The translations under genes were made by a program, and so were the position numbers. From NCBI RefSeq assembly GCF_000708045.1, contig NZ_ANIE01000006.1:62001-126000 (forward strand): a DNA stretch of 64,000 nucleotides, in the 5' to 3' direction. Positions 7,903-16,195 of this stretch are shown piece by piece. This DNA is from Marinobacter nitratireducens (lineage in GTDB: Bacteria > Pseudomonadota > Gammaproteobacteria > Pseudomonadales > Oleiphilaceae). Positions within the stretch are counted from its first letter, which is position 1. Every line of letters starts with the position of its first letter. A model generated the notes under the pieces. That model had not been told where the DNA came from, did not search any database, and worked only from the letters and a program-made list of their open reading frames with translations.

Positions 7903-8799
7903 ATGGCCCCAAGTCCAGAGACGCTGAGCGGTTCTATAGCAAAGCCTGCGGCCCTCGCCTTGACGATGGTTCTGCTCGCAGCATGCAGTTCAACCAAAAT
8001 GGCTTATCGCTACGCCGATTGGGGTATCGTATGGTGGGTTGAGGATTATGTGTCCCTCAACGACGCTCAGAAGCAGGCGCTCAACTCTGACATTGAGGCG
8101 TTACGCCAGTGGCACTGCTCGACCGAACTCCCCCGTTACCGTCATTGGCTCCAGGCTCTTCAGTCTGATATTGCCGCCCGGGAGCTGGACCGCCAAAACA
8201 TCGCGTCTCATCAGGAACAGCTGATCTCATTTGTGCCCTCTCTGCTGGATCGGGCGACACCTCTTGCCGTTAACCTGCTATCAAGCCTCGACGACAATCA
8301 GATTCAGGAGCTCTCAGAAAACATGATAGAGAGTCAGCAGGATCTGGAAGAGGAGTTTCTTCGGGAAACACCTGAGCGCACGGCGGAAGCCCGAGCCGAA
8401 CGAACCAGAGAACGGGCTGAGCGCTGGCTGGGCCCGCTCAACCAGAGACAGATTGAGATCATAGCGCAGTGGTCAGAAGACAGAACAAACCAGACAAAAA
8501 TCTGGCTCGAAGGACGAAGGCTCTGGCAAGTGGCGTTGCTTGAGGCGCTGAACCGCCGGTCGGAGCCCGGCTTCGAGAAAGCCATCACCGGCTTAATCCA
8601 GCAATCGGAAACCTACCGAGGCCAACGCTACCAGCAGATGATGACGACAAGCCGGCTTGCCATGAGTGACCTCATGCACAAAGTCATAGCAGCGGCTAAT
8701 ACGCAGCAGCTAGCCGAACTGGAAGATCGGGCCCGGGCGCTTGAGCAGGATTTCGAGGCGCTGACGTGTGCGTCAGCACCTGAAATCGCAGGGTCCTGA
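7903..8799 (+). CDS. DUF6279-type lipoprotein
   Basis: The product (298 residues) begins with a lipoprotein signal whose lipobox LLAAC places the acylated Cys at 28, so it is membrane-anchored, probably in the outer membrane (Ser-Ser follow the Cys). The next segment, YRYADWGIVWWVEDYVSLN, is typical of DUF6279 proteins. The remainder is helical and highly charged, with an Arg/Glu-rich stretch near 155-185 that could form a coiled coil. The ATG at 7903 has GAGGC upstream. The function is not known. It is convergent with the SDR cluster, 13 bases away. Confidence 0.75.
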   Translation: MAPSPETLSGSIAKPAALALTMVLLAACSSTKMAYRYADWGIVWWVEDYVSLNDAQKQALNSDIEALRQWHCSTELPRYRHWLQALQSDIAARELDRQNIASHQEQLISFVPSLLDRATPLAVNLLSSLDDNQIQELSENMIESQQDLEEEFLRETPERTAEARAERTRERAERWLGPLNQRQIEIIAQWSEDRTNQTKIWLEGRRLWQVALLEALNRRSEPGFEKAITGLIQQSETYRGQRYQQMMTTSRLAMSDLMHKVIAAANTQQLAELEDRARALEQDFEALTCASAPEIAGS

Positions 8800-8812
8800 A
8801 CGCGCCCGGCTA

Positions 8813-9583
8813 TCAGACCGTCAGATAACCACCGTCGGCGTTGATGCACGCACCGGTCGTGTAGCTGGAGGCATTGGAAACCAGGTAAAGAACCGTTCCC
8901 GCCATCTCAGAGGGGTCAGCCACCCGCTTCATCGGGATGTGGGCCATGGCTTGCTTCTTGATCGCATCATTAGTGGTCAAAGCACTGGCGAACTTGGTGT
9001 CGGTCAGGCCTGGCAGCAACGCATTCACCCGCACGTTCTGTTGCCCGAGTTCCATGGCGAAGGATTTGGTCATAGAGATGACCGCAGCTTTGGTCACGGA
9101 GTAAATCCCCTGGAAATGCCCGGGGTTAACACCGTTTACAGAGGCCACGTTAACGATGGAACCGCCACCGTTCTTCTTCATCAGTTGGGCACCGCGAGCG
9201 CACATGAAGAAATAGCCCCGGATATTCACGTCGACGGTCTTCTGAAATGCGCCGATATCCGTATCCTCTACCGGACCAAAGTAAGGGTTTGCGGCAGCGT
9301 TGTTCACCAGGATATCGATCTTGCCGTGGGTGTTGTTGATGTGTTCCCAGACACCTTCAATCTGCTCCATTTCGCCAATGTGGCAGGCATAGGCCTCGGC
9401 GCTTCCGCCGGCCTCACGAATGCTGCTGGCTACCTTTTCGCAGTCATCAATCTTACGGCTGCTGACAATGACGTGAGCACCATAATCGGCCAGCGTCCGT
9501 GCGATGCTTTCGCCAATGCCACGGCTCGCGCCGGTGATCAGTGCTACCTTGCCACTCAGGTCAAACAGGTCTTTGCTGCTCAT
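8813..9583 (-). CDS. Short-chain dehydrogenase/reductase, last gene of the catabolic cluster
   Basis: A 256-residue classical SDR, probably NAD(P)-dependent oxidation or reduction of a hydroxy/keto acyl-CoA or alcohol. Seen: cofactor motif TGASRGIG at 17-24, NNAA at 94-97, and the catalytic set Ser148, Tyr161, Lys165 (YSVTK). The C-terminus YTTGACINADGG is the usual SDR end. It is the fifth gene of a minus-strand run from the acyl-CoA dehydrogenase at 13784, and is 16 bases from the histidine phosphatase. LvaD, a 3-hydroxyacyl-CoA-type SDR, has a similar place beside the kinase and dehydrogenase in levulinate clusters. That parallel is inference. Confidence 0.85.
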   Translation of the reverse strand: MSSKDLFDLSGKVALITGASRGIGESIARTLADYGAHVIVSSRKIDDCEKVASSIREAGGSAEAYACHIGEMEQIEGVWEHINNTHGKIDILVNNAAANPYFGPVEDTDIGAFQKTVDVNIRGYFFMCARGAQLMKKNGGGSIVNVASVNGVNPGHFQGIYSVTKAAVISMTKSFAMELGQQNVRVNALLPGLTDTKFASALTTNDAIKKQAMAHIPMKRVADPSEMAGTVLYLVSNASSYTTGACINADGGYLTV

Positions 9584-9599
9584 TGCTTTACCTCAATCT

Positions 9600-10289
9600 T
9601 TATCGGAATGTCACCAGGGCGGGGTCTTCCGCTTCCAGGTGGCTGTAATTATTGAAAACAGACAGGCTACGACGCGGGCCGGAATGCAGGATGCGGGAGA
9701 CACTGGTATTGGCAATGACATTGTTCATCGCCAGGGCCTTCGCATCGGAAAGTTCCAGCAGGTGCTGGGCAATCACTGCGATGGGGCCGCCGGATGTGGA
9801 GACCAGTACGTCGCCACCATCGGCGTAGCCAATCAGCTCATCGAGAGCCGTTATGACCCGGCGCTTGAACCCCTCCCAGGTTTCGGCGTATTCACTGTCA
9901 TAATCACCGCTGACCCAGCGGGCCATGGCCTGCTCGAAAACTTGCTGGAACAGCCGTGCCGGCTTGGGAAACGCACTCATATCCCGGGCCATGACCTGCC
10001 GGTCAGCCCACTCGGGCTTCATACGCTCAACCACCTGCATGTGGTCAAATTCGTTCAGGCCCTCAACCGCTTGCATATCCGGCAACGCCTGCCCGTAGCC
10101 CGAGGTAATGGCCTCGACGGTTTCCCGGTGGCGCTCCATATTGCCGCCAAAGACCGCTTTCGGTTCCACCTTGCCGGCCAACCAGCGACCTAGCACCTGG
10201 CCCTGCTCCCACCCACGGGGCGAGAGCTGGTCGTAGTTGTCCTTGCCGAAGCTGGCCTGGCCGTGGCGAATCAGATAAACCGTAGCCAT
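9600..10289 (-). CDS. Histidine phosphatase family protein
   Basis: A 229-residue member of the phosphoglycerate-mutase-like superfamily, which removes phosphate through a phosphohistidine. The catalytic RHG lies at 8-10 (YLIRHGQASF). LSPRGWEQGQ follows, and a second catalytic His sits in VLVSTSGGPIAVIAQH (here Ser-Gly-Gly in place of the usual Ser-His-Gly, which is worth checking). Its ATG overlaps the kinase stop codon by one base (TAATG), so the two are probably translationally coupled. A phosphatase fused in transcription to a small-molecule kinase suggests that it acts on, or clears, a phosphorylated intermediate. The real substrate is unknown. Confidence 0.85.
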   Translation of the reverse strand: MATVYLIRHGQASFGKDNYDQLSPRGWEQGQVLGRWLAGKVEPKAVFGGNMERHRETVEAITSGYGQALPDMQAVEGLNEFDHMQVVERMKPEWADRQVMARDMSAFPKPARLFQQVFEQAMARWVSGDYDSEYAETWEGFKRRVITALDELIGYADGGDVLVSTSGGPIAVIAQHLLELSDAKALAMNNVIANTSVSRILHSGPRRSLSVFNNYSHLEAEDPALVTFR

Positions 10290-11353
10290 TACAGGGAACT
10301 CTCGGAGATCAATCGCTGACAGCGCTTTTCCAGGTAGTTCGCGGCGTGCCCGAACGCTGCAAATCGCTTGTCTTTCGTCTGCCCATGGTAATAGCGGTAA
10401 TAGATCTGCTGGATAATGACCGCCAACCGGAACAGGCCGTATATCTCGTAGAAATCGAAGTTATCCGCCCGGAAACCGGATTTTTCCATGTAGTAGTCGA
10501 CCACTTCCTTGCGGGTCAGCATGCCCGGACGGTGCGTGGGCTGACGGCGCAGTATCTGGAATGGCCCCTCGTCATCAGCCTGAATCCAATAGGCAAGGCT
10601 GTTGCCAAGGTCCATCAACGGGTCGCCAATAGTGGCCATTTCCCAATCCAGCACGCCGATGACCCCAAAGGGGTTGTCCGGGTTGAGAACGACGTTATCG
10701 AAGCGGTAGTCATTGTGGATAACCACCTGGGCGACATCCTCCGGCATCTTGTCGTTGAGCCAGCTCATGACCGCTTCAAAATCGCCGACATCGTCGGTGC
10801 GGGCCTTGCGAAAGCGATCACTCCAGCCTCCGATCTGGCGCTGAACATAACCTGCGCCTTTACCGAGTTTGTCGAGCCCGGCGGCCTTGGCGTCCACCTC
10901 GTGCAGATCCACCAGCTTATCGATGACATTGAGACACAGCTTGCGGGTATCCGCTTCGCTCAACTCGAAGTCCTTTGGGAAGTCCTGGCGAAGGATGATG
11001 CCTTTGAGGCGCTCCATGACGTAGAAATCACAGCCCAGAACGTCATGATCGTCGCAGATCGCGACAATGTTTGGCACATAGGGATACACCGGCTTCAAGG
11101 CCTCCATGACGCGGGCTTCCCGAAGCATGTCATGGGCAGACTTGGCAATCTTGCCCAACGGCGGCCGGCGCAGTACGTAGGAGTTGTCGCCATAATCCAC
11201 CTGGTAGGTCAGGTTGGAGGCACCACCTGGGTACTGTTTGATTGCTGGCTCACCTTCCAGACCCGGAACGGCCTGTTTCATGAATTGGTCGACAGCGGCG
11301 ACATCCAGCTCTTCACCTTCGCGGATTTCCACTGCCTGATCGATCTGTGTCAT
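10289..11353 (-). CDS. Aminoglycoside-phosphotransferase-fold kinase, LvaA/ACAD11-N-like
   Basis: A 354-residue kinase of the APH fold, the type found next to or fused to acyl-CoA dehydrogenases. Seen: nucleotide loop YPGGASNLTYQV at 41-52; catalytic loop His213, Asp215, Asn220 in HNDYRFDN; and metal-binding Asp236 in GVLDWE. In Pseudomonas LvaA and in mammalian ACAD10/11 this domain phosphorylates 4-hydroxyacyl-CoA so that the partner dehydrogenase can remove the group. A role like that is plausible here. ATG at 11353 is chosen because ACAGGAG precedes it; an in-frame upstream start would add 14 residues. It is coupled to the downstream phosphatase gene. Confidence 0.85.
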   Translation of the reverse strand: MTQIDQAVEIREGEELDVAAVDQFMKQAVPGLEGEPAIKQYPGGASNLTYQVDYGDNSYVLRRPPLGKIAKSAHDMLREARVMEALKPVYPYVPNIVAICDDHDVLGCDFYVMERLKGIILRQDFPKDFELSEADTRKLCLNVIDKLVDLHEVDAKAAGLDKLGKGAGYVQRQIGGWSDRFRKARTDDVGDFEAVMSWLNDKMPEDVAQVVIHNDYRFDNVVLNPDNPFGVIGVLDWEMATIGDPLMDLGNSLAYWIQADDEGPFQILRRQPTHRPGMLTRKEVVDYYMEKSGFRADNFDFYEIYGLFRLAVIIQQIYYRYYHGQTKDKRFAAFGHAANYLEKRCQRLISESSL

Positions 11354-11395
11354 TCGCGTTCTCCTGTCATCGTGCGACGCGGGAGGCTCGGCCAA

Positions 11396-12217
11396 TCAGG
11401 CCTTTGCCTTGCCACCCATCTTACCCATCCAGCGCTTGCTCTCCTGGTGCATCAGCCAATCAAACGCCCAGGGTGCGTGACGCTTGAGCATCCACATCCG
11501 GCGCTCTTTGGCATGGGGCAGCACCCAGAAACTCTGATCGTTCACGCTCCGGACAATGTCCTCGGCCACATCGCTCGCGGTAATGTTCGAACGTTTCATC
11601 AGCTTGTTCACGTTCTGCTGTATGCCGGGAATATCGGACCGCATGGAGCTGGTCAGGTTGGTCTGGAAGAATGCCGGGCAAACGCAGCTGACGTGAATGC
11701 CAGAATCACGAAGCTCCTGGCTGAGGGTCTCGGAAAGCGCGATCACACCGGCCTTGGAGACGTTGTAGCTATCCATGAGCGGTGCCAGCATCAGGCCGGC
11801 CATGGATGCGATGTTCACAAATGCACCCTTGCCCTGCTCTTTGAACAGAGGTGTAAAGGCCTTGCAGCCACGGACAACGCCCATGACGTTGATATCGAGA
11901 ATCCACTCCCAGTCGGCAATGGTGGTGTCTTCGATGGAACCGGCAGAGGCCACGCCGGCGTTGTTCACGACAACGTCCACACCGCCCCACTTCTGTACCA
12001 GATCATCCCGCACTTTCTCGAAGTCGCTCAGGCGGCGTACGTCGCACTCCACGAAGTGACCTTCACCACCGGCCTTGTTGATCTCGGCTTCAACTTCAAC
12101 GCCCTGCTCCGGGCTGATATCCCCGATACAGACTTTCGCGCCTTCTTTGGCATAACGCAGCGCAATCGCCCGTCCAAGACCTGAAGCGCCCCCCGTAATA
12201 AATACTCTCTGTGCCAT
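11396..12217 (-). CDS. Short-chain dehydrogenase/reductase
   Basis: A 273-residue classical SDR with TGGASGLG at 8-15, NNAG near 85-88 and the catalytic set Ser138, Tyr151, Lys155 (YNVSK). It has a C-terminal extension after about residue 230 that is rich in Trp, Met and Arg, ending in a Lys-rich tail. This extension may be membrane- or lipid-associated, as in some long-chain-substrate SDRs. It lies 42 bases upstream of the kinase gene on the same strand, and is separated from the acyl-CoA dehydrogenase by the 358-base repeat-bearing gap. The role in a fatty-acid-type pathway is inferred from neighbours. Confidence 0.85.
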   Translation of the reverse strand: MAQRVFITGGASGLGRAIALRYAKEGAKVCIGDISPEQGVEVEAEINKAGGEGHFVECDVRRLSDFEKVRDDLVQKWGGVDVVVNNAGVASAGSIEDTTIADWEWILDINVMGVVRGCKAFTPLFKEQGKGAFVNIASMAGLMLAPLMDSYNVSKAGVIALSETLSQELRDSGIHVSCVCPAFFQTNLTSSMRSDIPGIQQNVNKLMKRSNITASDVAEDIVRSVNDQSFWVLPHAKERRMWMLKRHAPWAFDWLMHQESKRWMGKMGGKAKA

Positions 12218-12285
12218 TCTCGTTGTTCTCCGTTTTGTATGGAGTTCTTTTTCTGTTGTTTACTGGACGGTTTGGGTGCCAGAGC

Positions 12286-12392
12286 TTCTGGTGGGGATGT
12301 TTTTCAAAACTCGCTCCTTCGGCACGTCCATGTGACGCTTGAGCTCCGCCATCCCTGGCTCCGCACAGTTTTGAAAAACATCCCCACCAGAA
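12286..12392. repeat. Inverted-repeat element A with 26-base perfect arms
   Basis: The arms at 12286-12311 and 12367-12392 are exact reverse complements (26 bases, starting TTCTGGTGGGGATG). Between them lies a 55-base centre holding the core CTCCGCCATCC.TGGCTCCGC. The same core occurs inverted in element B at 12445-12549 and once more at 22118-22140. The element lies between two same-strand genes of the catabolic cluster. Long arms with a shared core and variable arm sequence are unlike a simple terminator and look like a REP/MITE-type dispersed element. Confidence 0.75.
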
Positions 12393-12444
12393 TCTCCAAA
12401 ACACCGTGCGGCCTGCAAAACGCTGGCTACTCCGGTGTTCGATA

Positions 12445-12549
12445 GAGCCGGTGGCAGGGCGTATCTGAAACTGTGCGGAGCCAGGGATGGCGGAGCTCAA
12501 GCGCCCATGGATGGCCGCAGGAGCGGGTTTCAGATACGCCCACCGGCTC
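12445..12549. repeat. Inverted-repeat element B, opposite orientation to A
   Basis: The arms at 12445-12471 and 12527-12549 pair over 23 bases if a four-base insertion (CAGG) in the left arm is looped out. The centre carries the 30-base core at 12474-12503, which is the reverse complement of 12336-12365 in element A. Arm sequences differ from those of element A while the core is the same. Elements A and B together fill most of the 358-base gap 12218-12575. I see no gene in that gap. Confidence 0.7.
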
Positions 12550-12575
12550 GACTGCGCCAACACCCAAAACCAACG

Positions 12576-13784
12576 TCACTTGTACTTGCGAAGCTCCAGC
12601 CGAGCCACCATCGCCCGATGCACTTCGTCAGGCCCATCAGCCAATCGCAATACCCGAGCATAGGCGAACAACGCCGTCAGCGGGAAATCATCATCGCTGA
12701 CGCCACCACCACCGTGAATCTGAATCGCCTGATCCACAATGGTCTGCAACATCGAAGGCACCACCGCTTTGATCATGGAGACTTCCTGCAACGCCCCCAG
12801 AATGCCCTTGGTATCGAGCGCCCAGGCACATTTCAGAGTCAGCAGGCGTGCCTGTTCGATGGACATACGAGCGTTGGCGATGATGTCTGGGTTTCCGCCG
12901 AGTTTGGCAATAGGCCGACCGAAAGCCTCGCGAGTCATGGCGCGTTTGATCAGAAGCTCAAGGGTGCGCTCCGCAGCGCCAATGGCGCGCATGCAGTGGT
13001 GAACACGCCCGGGTCCGAGGCGGCCCTGGGCGATTTCAAATCCCCGGCCCGGGCCGGCGATGATGGCGCTTTTGGGTAATCGAACGTTGTCGAAAACAAC
13101 TTCGCCATGGCCATAAGGCTCATCGTATGCGCCGAAGACTGGCAACATCCGTTCGACTTTCACGCCCGGGGTATCCAGGGGTACCAGAACCATGGAATGC
13201 TGGCGATGCTTATGGGCGTCCGGGTCGGTGAGCCCCATGAAAATTCCGACTTTGCAGTCCGGGTGGCCGATCCCGGTGCTCCACCACTTGCGACCATTGA
13301 GCACGACTTCGTCGCCTTCAACAATCGCTGTCGCTTCCATATTAGTCGCGTCGGAGGAGGCCACACCCGGCTCGGTCATACAGAATGCTGAGCGAATTTC
13401 ACCGCTCATCAGGCGAGGCAGCCATTCCGCTTTCTGCTCTTCGGAACCGTAATGAATCAGCACTTCCATGTTGCCGGTGTCTGGCGCATTGCAGTTGAAG
13501 ATTTCGGGCGCAATAAAGCTTCGACCAGTTTCCTCAGCGATCAGCGCATAGTCGGAATTGAGCAAGCCACAGCCATGCTTCTCATCCGGGAAGAACATGT
13601 TCCAAAGTCCCTGGGCCTTTGCCTTTTCTTTAAGCTCCCGGATGATGGGCAGCACTACCCAACGATTTTCCTGGGACGCCAGTTCCTTGTGGTACTGCTC
13701 TTCAATCGGGTAAATCTCATCCTTCATGAACTGCTTCACGCGATTGAGATAGTCCTGACCTTTCTCGGAAATATTGAAGTCCAT
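12576..13784 (-). CDS. Acyl-CoA dehydrogenase, LvaC/ACAD10-11-like
   Basis: This is a FAD-dependent acyl-CoA dehydrogenase-fold enzyme of 402 residues. Family marks: the FCMTEPGVASSDATN flavin-binding segment near 125, the beta-domain GRKWWSTGIGHP near 160, and the C-terminal QIHGGGGVSDDDF and RLADGPDEVH motifs typical of ACAD10/11-type members. With the APH-fold kinase three genes downstream it matches the split form of vertebrate ACAD11. In levulinate degradation LvaC acts on phosphorylated 4-hydroxyacyl-CoA. ATG at 13784 is preferred (GAGG 8 bases upstream) to an upstream in-frame start. It is the first gene of the minus-strand cluster and is divergent from the LysR gene. Confidence 0.87.
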   Translation of the reverse strand: MDFNISEKGQDYLNRVKQFMKDEIYPIEEQYHKELASQENRWVVLPIIRELKEKAKAQGLWNMFFPDEKHGCGLLNSDYALIAEETGRSFIAPEIFNCNAPDTGNMEVLIHYGSEEQKAEWLPRLMSGEIRSAFCMTEPGVASSDATNMEATAIVEGDEVVLNGRKWWSTGIGHPDCKVGIFMGLTDPDAHKHRQHSMVLVPLDTPGVKVERMLPVFGAYDEPYGHGEVVFDNVRLPKSAIIAGPGRGFEIAQGRLGPGRVHHCMRAIGAAERTLELLIKRAMTREAFGRPIAKLGGNPDIIANARMSIEQARLLTLKCAWALDTKGILGALQEVSMIKAVVPSMLQTIVDQAIQIHGGGGVSDDDFPLTALFAYARVLRLADGPDEVHRAMVARLELRKYK

Positions 13785-13929
13785 CAACCAATCCTCGCTG
13801 ACATTACCGGGCAAAAGCGCCCTGGAAATAAATGTTGGAATCAGTCTAGGACGGCACAGACTATTACGCGACTGAATTATTCTAATCGTTTATTATTAAC
13901 GGGACTTATCTGGAAAATGGACTCACGAC

Positions 13930-14835
13930 ATGGCCCTGAATCGCCTGGATCTCAACCTGCTGCACGTGTTCGATACCATTTATCGCGAGGGCAGCCTGAC
14001 TCGCGCCGCCAAGGCTCTGCACCTCACGCAACCGGCTGTCAGCCATTCACTGTCCCGCCTGCGGGATCACTTTGATGATCCTCTGTTTACCCGACAGGGC
14101 AACCAGATGGTGCCGACACCATTGGCCCGTCGGTTTCTGGAGTCCATGCGCCCCGGACTCACCCAGATCCAGAGTGCGGTCAATCAGTTCCACGCGTTCG
14201 ATCCCGCCAGTCAGAGAAAGACGTACTCGCTGGGCCTGCGGGATATTCTCGAATCCACCTACCTGCCGCAGCTGATGAAGCGGCTGGCTCCCTACCCGGA
14301 ACTGGAAATTACCAGCCAGAGAATTGCCCGGCGCGATATGGAGACACAGCTTGCTGCTGGCAAACTCGATTTTGCGGTGGATGTACTGCTTCCTGTCAGC
14401 AGTCAGACGTCTCATGAGCTGCTTCGTCAGGACAGATTGGTGGTATTGGCTCGCAAGGACCACCCGCTGGTGGCCCATGGTCTGTCGATGGAGAACTACC
14501 TGGAGGCAAAACACGTTCTGGTGTCATCCAGAACCGAAGGACCGGGCATCGAGGACTTTGAATTGTCCCGGCTCGGCGCCCATCGAAACATCCGACTGCG
14601 CTGCCAGCACTATTTCGCAGCATGTCGCGTGGTGGAGGAGACCGATCTGCTACTGACCATGCCGGAAACCTATGCCCGCCTGATTGCAGAGCGCTCCAAC
14701 ATCTCGATCATGGACCCGCCAGCGGACCTACCATCTATCGATGTGCACCTGTACTGGCACAAAGCCTATGAGAAAGAACCAGCGCTAATCTGGTTCCGGC
14801 AACAACTGAGGGACTACCTGGACCAGGATCAGTAG
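13930..14835 (+). CDS. LysR-family transcriptional regulator
   Basis: A 301-residue LysR-type regulator with an N-terminal winged helix-turn-helix (about 5-64: LNLLHVFDTIYREGSLTRAA, then LTQPAVSHSLSRLR). The effector-binding domain follows to the end. It is transcribed away from the acyl-CoA dehydrogenase cluster across a 145-base AT-rich gap, the classic arrangement for a LysR protein controlling the divergent operon, probably in response to a pathway acid or acyl-CoA. The gap contains AT-rich half-palindromes (around 13870-13900), but I could not define a clear T-N11-A operator. The ribosome site is weak. Confidence 0.88.
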   Translation: MALNRLDLNLLHVFDTIYREGSLTRAAKALHLTQPAVSHSLSRLRDHFDDPLFTRQGNQMVPTPLARRFLESMRPGLTQIQSAVNQFHAFDPASQRKTYSLGLRDILESTYLPQLMKRLAPYPELEITSQRIARRDMETQLAAGKLDFAVDVLLPVSSQTSHELLRQDRLVVLARKDHPLVAHGLSMENYLEAKHVLVSSRTEGPGIEDFELSRLGAHRNIRLRCQHYFAACRVVEETDLLLTMPETYARLIAERSNISIMDPPADLPSIDVHLYWHKAYEKEPALIWFRQQLRDYLDQDQ

Positions 14836-15185
14836 GCACCGACAAGCATCAGGAACGCAAAGAAGCCAGCCCCGGTTATCCCCACGGCGGCCATCACAAT
14901 ACCCAACCCCCACCAAATGGCTGCGGCGTCTGATATGTCCACGCCGTGGCCCCGGAGAGTCCGGTAGAAAGCCCATGGACCGAGTACAAAGGCCCCGGCA
15001 ACCGCCATCAACAGCCCAACGCTGATACCGGCAAATGTCCAGGTAGCGAGCACGGTAGCACGGTCTGATACCTGGTCAGTCACGCCATGGTGCTGCAGGA
15101 ACTTTTTGCAGAACAACCAGAGCAAAGCAAACAGAGCAGCAACAAAAACGAGGCCGCCAATCAGTGTAATGATTCGATATAACAA
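14829..15185 (-). CDS. Hypothetical membrane protein, TTG start
   Basis: I do not recognise the family. The 118-residue product has three to four hydrophobic helices (about 4-25, 46-70, 84-115), with a short Lys/His-rich loop after the first, so it is an inner-membrane protein. No ATG or GTG lies near the expected start; the frame opens with TTG at 15185, with only a weak GAGACG upstream. The 3' end overlaps the LysR gene end by 7 bases. The start is uncertain, but the long, evenly hydrophobic frame supports a gene. Confidence 0.6.
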   Translation of the reverse strand: MLYRIITLIGGLVFVAALFALLWLFCKKFLQHHGVTDQVSDRATVLATWTFAGISVGLLMAVAGAFVLGPWAFYRTLRGHGVDISDAAAIWWGLGIVMAAVGITGAGFFAFLMLVGAY

Positions 15186-15214
15186 GATAACGTCTCAGCG
15201 AGTGGTGCGTTGAA

Positions 15215-15979
15215 CTAAGCCGGTATGCTGGGCTCAGGTAAACATTCAAATCCCGGCCGTGCAAAAAGGTAACCCTGAAAAAGCGTTATGCCCTCATTTC
15301 GCAGCCAACGGTATTCTTCCTCAGTTTCCACGCCCTCGGCGATGATCTGGCCGCCCAGCAGATTCATCATTGTGATAATTCCAGAGACAACCGCTTGTTT
15401 GTTGGGTCGTTCATGAATGTCCCTGATCAGCTCCATGTCGAGTTTAAGCAGGTCTGGAGGACTGGCCGTCATTATATTGTATCTCGAATAGCCAGCACCA
15501 AAATCATCAATCGCGGTACTGAATCCCATCTCTTGATACGATTCGATAATAGAAACCAGATGACCAACCGACGACAGATTCTCATCCTCGGTCAGCTCAA
15601 AAATGATCTTACTGGTATCAAAATCATAGGTTCGTGCAGCCGCGAGCGTGGTCCGAATGCAATACTCGGGCTGGTACACTGCGTTAGGCATGAAGTTAAT
15701 ACTCAGCATAGCCTTCATATTCAGGCGGGCAGCGAGCTTCACTGCACGAACCCGACACACCTGATCAAACGCGTAACGGTTTCTCTCGTTTACCTTCGAA
15801 AGAACGCTTGGCGCCGGCTCGCCCTTGGGCCCCCTCACCAACGCTTCATAGGCGAATACCTCGCCCCGGTCAGTGTCAACAATAGGCTGAAATGCGAAGC
15901 TGAAGGAAAAATCCAGTCCCGCACCACACTCACACTGCGCGCAGTGTGATTCATCAAACAATACAACCGGCAGATCCAT
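15215..15979 (-). CDS. EAL-domain c-di-GMP phosphodiesterase
   Basis: A 254-residue cytosolic protein that is almost entirely one EAL domain, expected to hydrolyse c-di-GMP to pGpG. Catalytic motifs are complete: YEALVRG near 44, INFMPN near 94, FELTEDE near 127, DDFGAGYS near 157, KLD near 177, EGVETEEE near 213. A short N-terminal Cys motif (CAQCECG, residues 14-20) precedes the domain and may bind metal or sense redox. ATG at 15979 has GAGGAG upstream; a TTG directly before it is not needed. No GGDEF or sensor domain is present. Confidence 0.88.
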   Translation of the reverse strand: MDLPVVLFDESHCAQCECGAGLDFSFSFAFQPIVDTDRGEVFAYEALVRGPKGEPAPSVLSKVNERNRYAFDQVCRVRAVKLAARLNMKAMLSINFMPNAVYQPEYCIRTTLAAARTYDFDTSKIIFELTEDENLSSVGHLVSIIESYQEMGFSTAIDDFGAGYSRYNIMTASPPDLLKLDMELIRDIHERPNKQAVVSGIITMMNLLGGQIIAEGVETEEEYRWLRNEGITLFQGYLFARPGFECLPEPSIPA

Positions 15980-16195
15980 CAAAACTCCTCTTCGGCTCCA
16001 GCTATGCCGCTTTTAGCGGCATATTTTGGCGGGAACATTACCAGTTTTCCCGACCGACCACCAAGCAATACAAGTTACCCCCACCCGAGACTATAGGCGC
16101 TTAAATCAAGTGTTGCACAAAGTGGCATCAGCTGTGTCCCAGACTACACTGGGATTTGGAAACCAAACCGCCTGTAAGCAGAAGGAGTCTCAGGA

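Noticed and set aside
12218..12575. Short open frames on the plus strand in the repeat gap
   Set aside because: They run through the inverted repeats, lack ribosome sites and have no recognisable protein pattern.
13785..13929. LysR operator between the regulator and the acyl-CoA dehydrogenase
   Set aside because: The region is AT-rich with half-palindromes, but I could not define a T-N11-A site with confidence.
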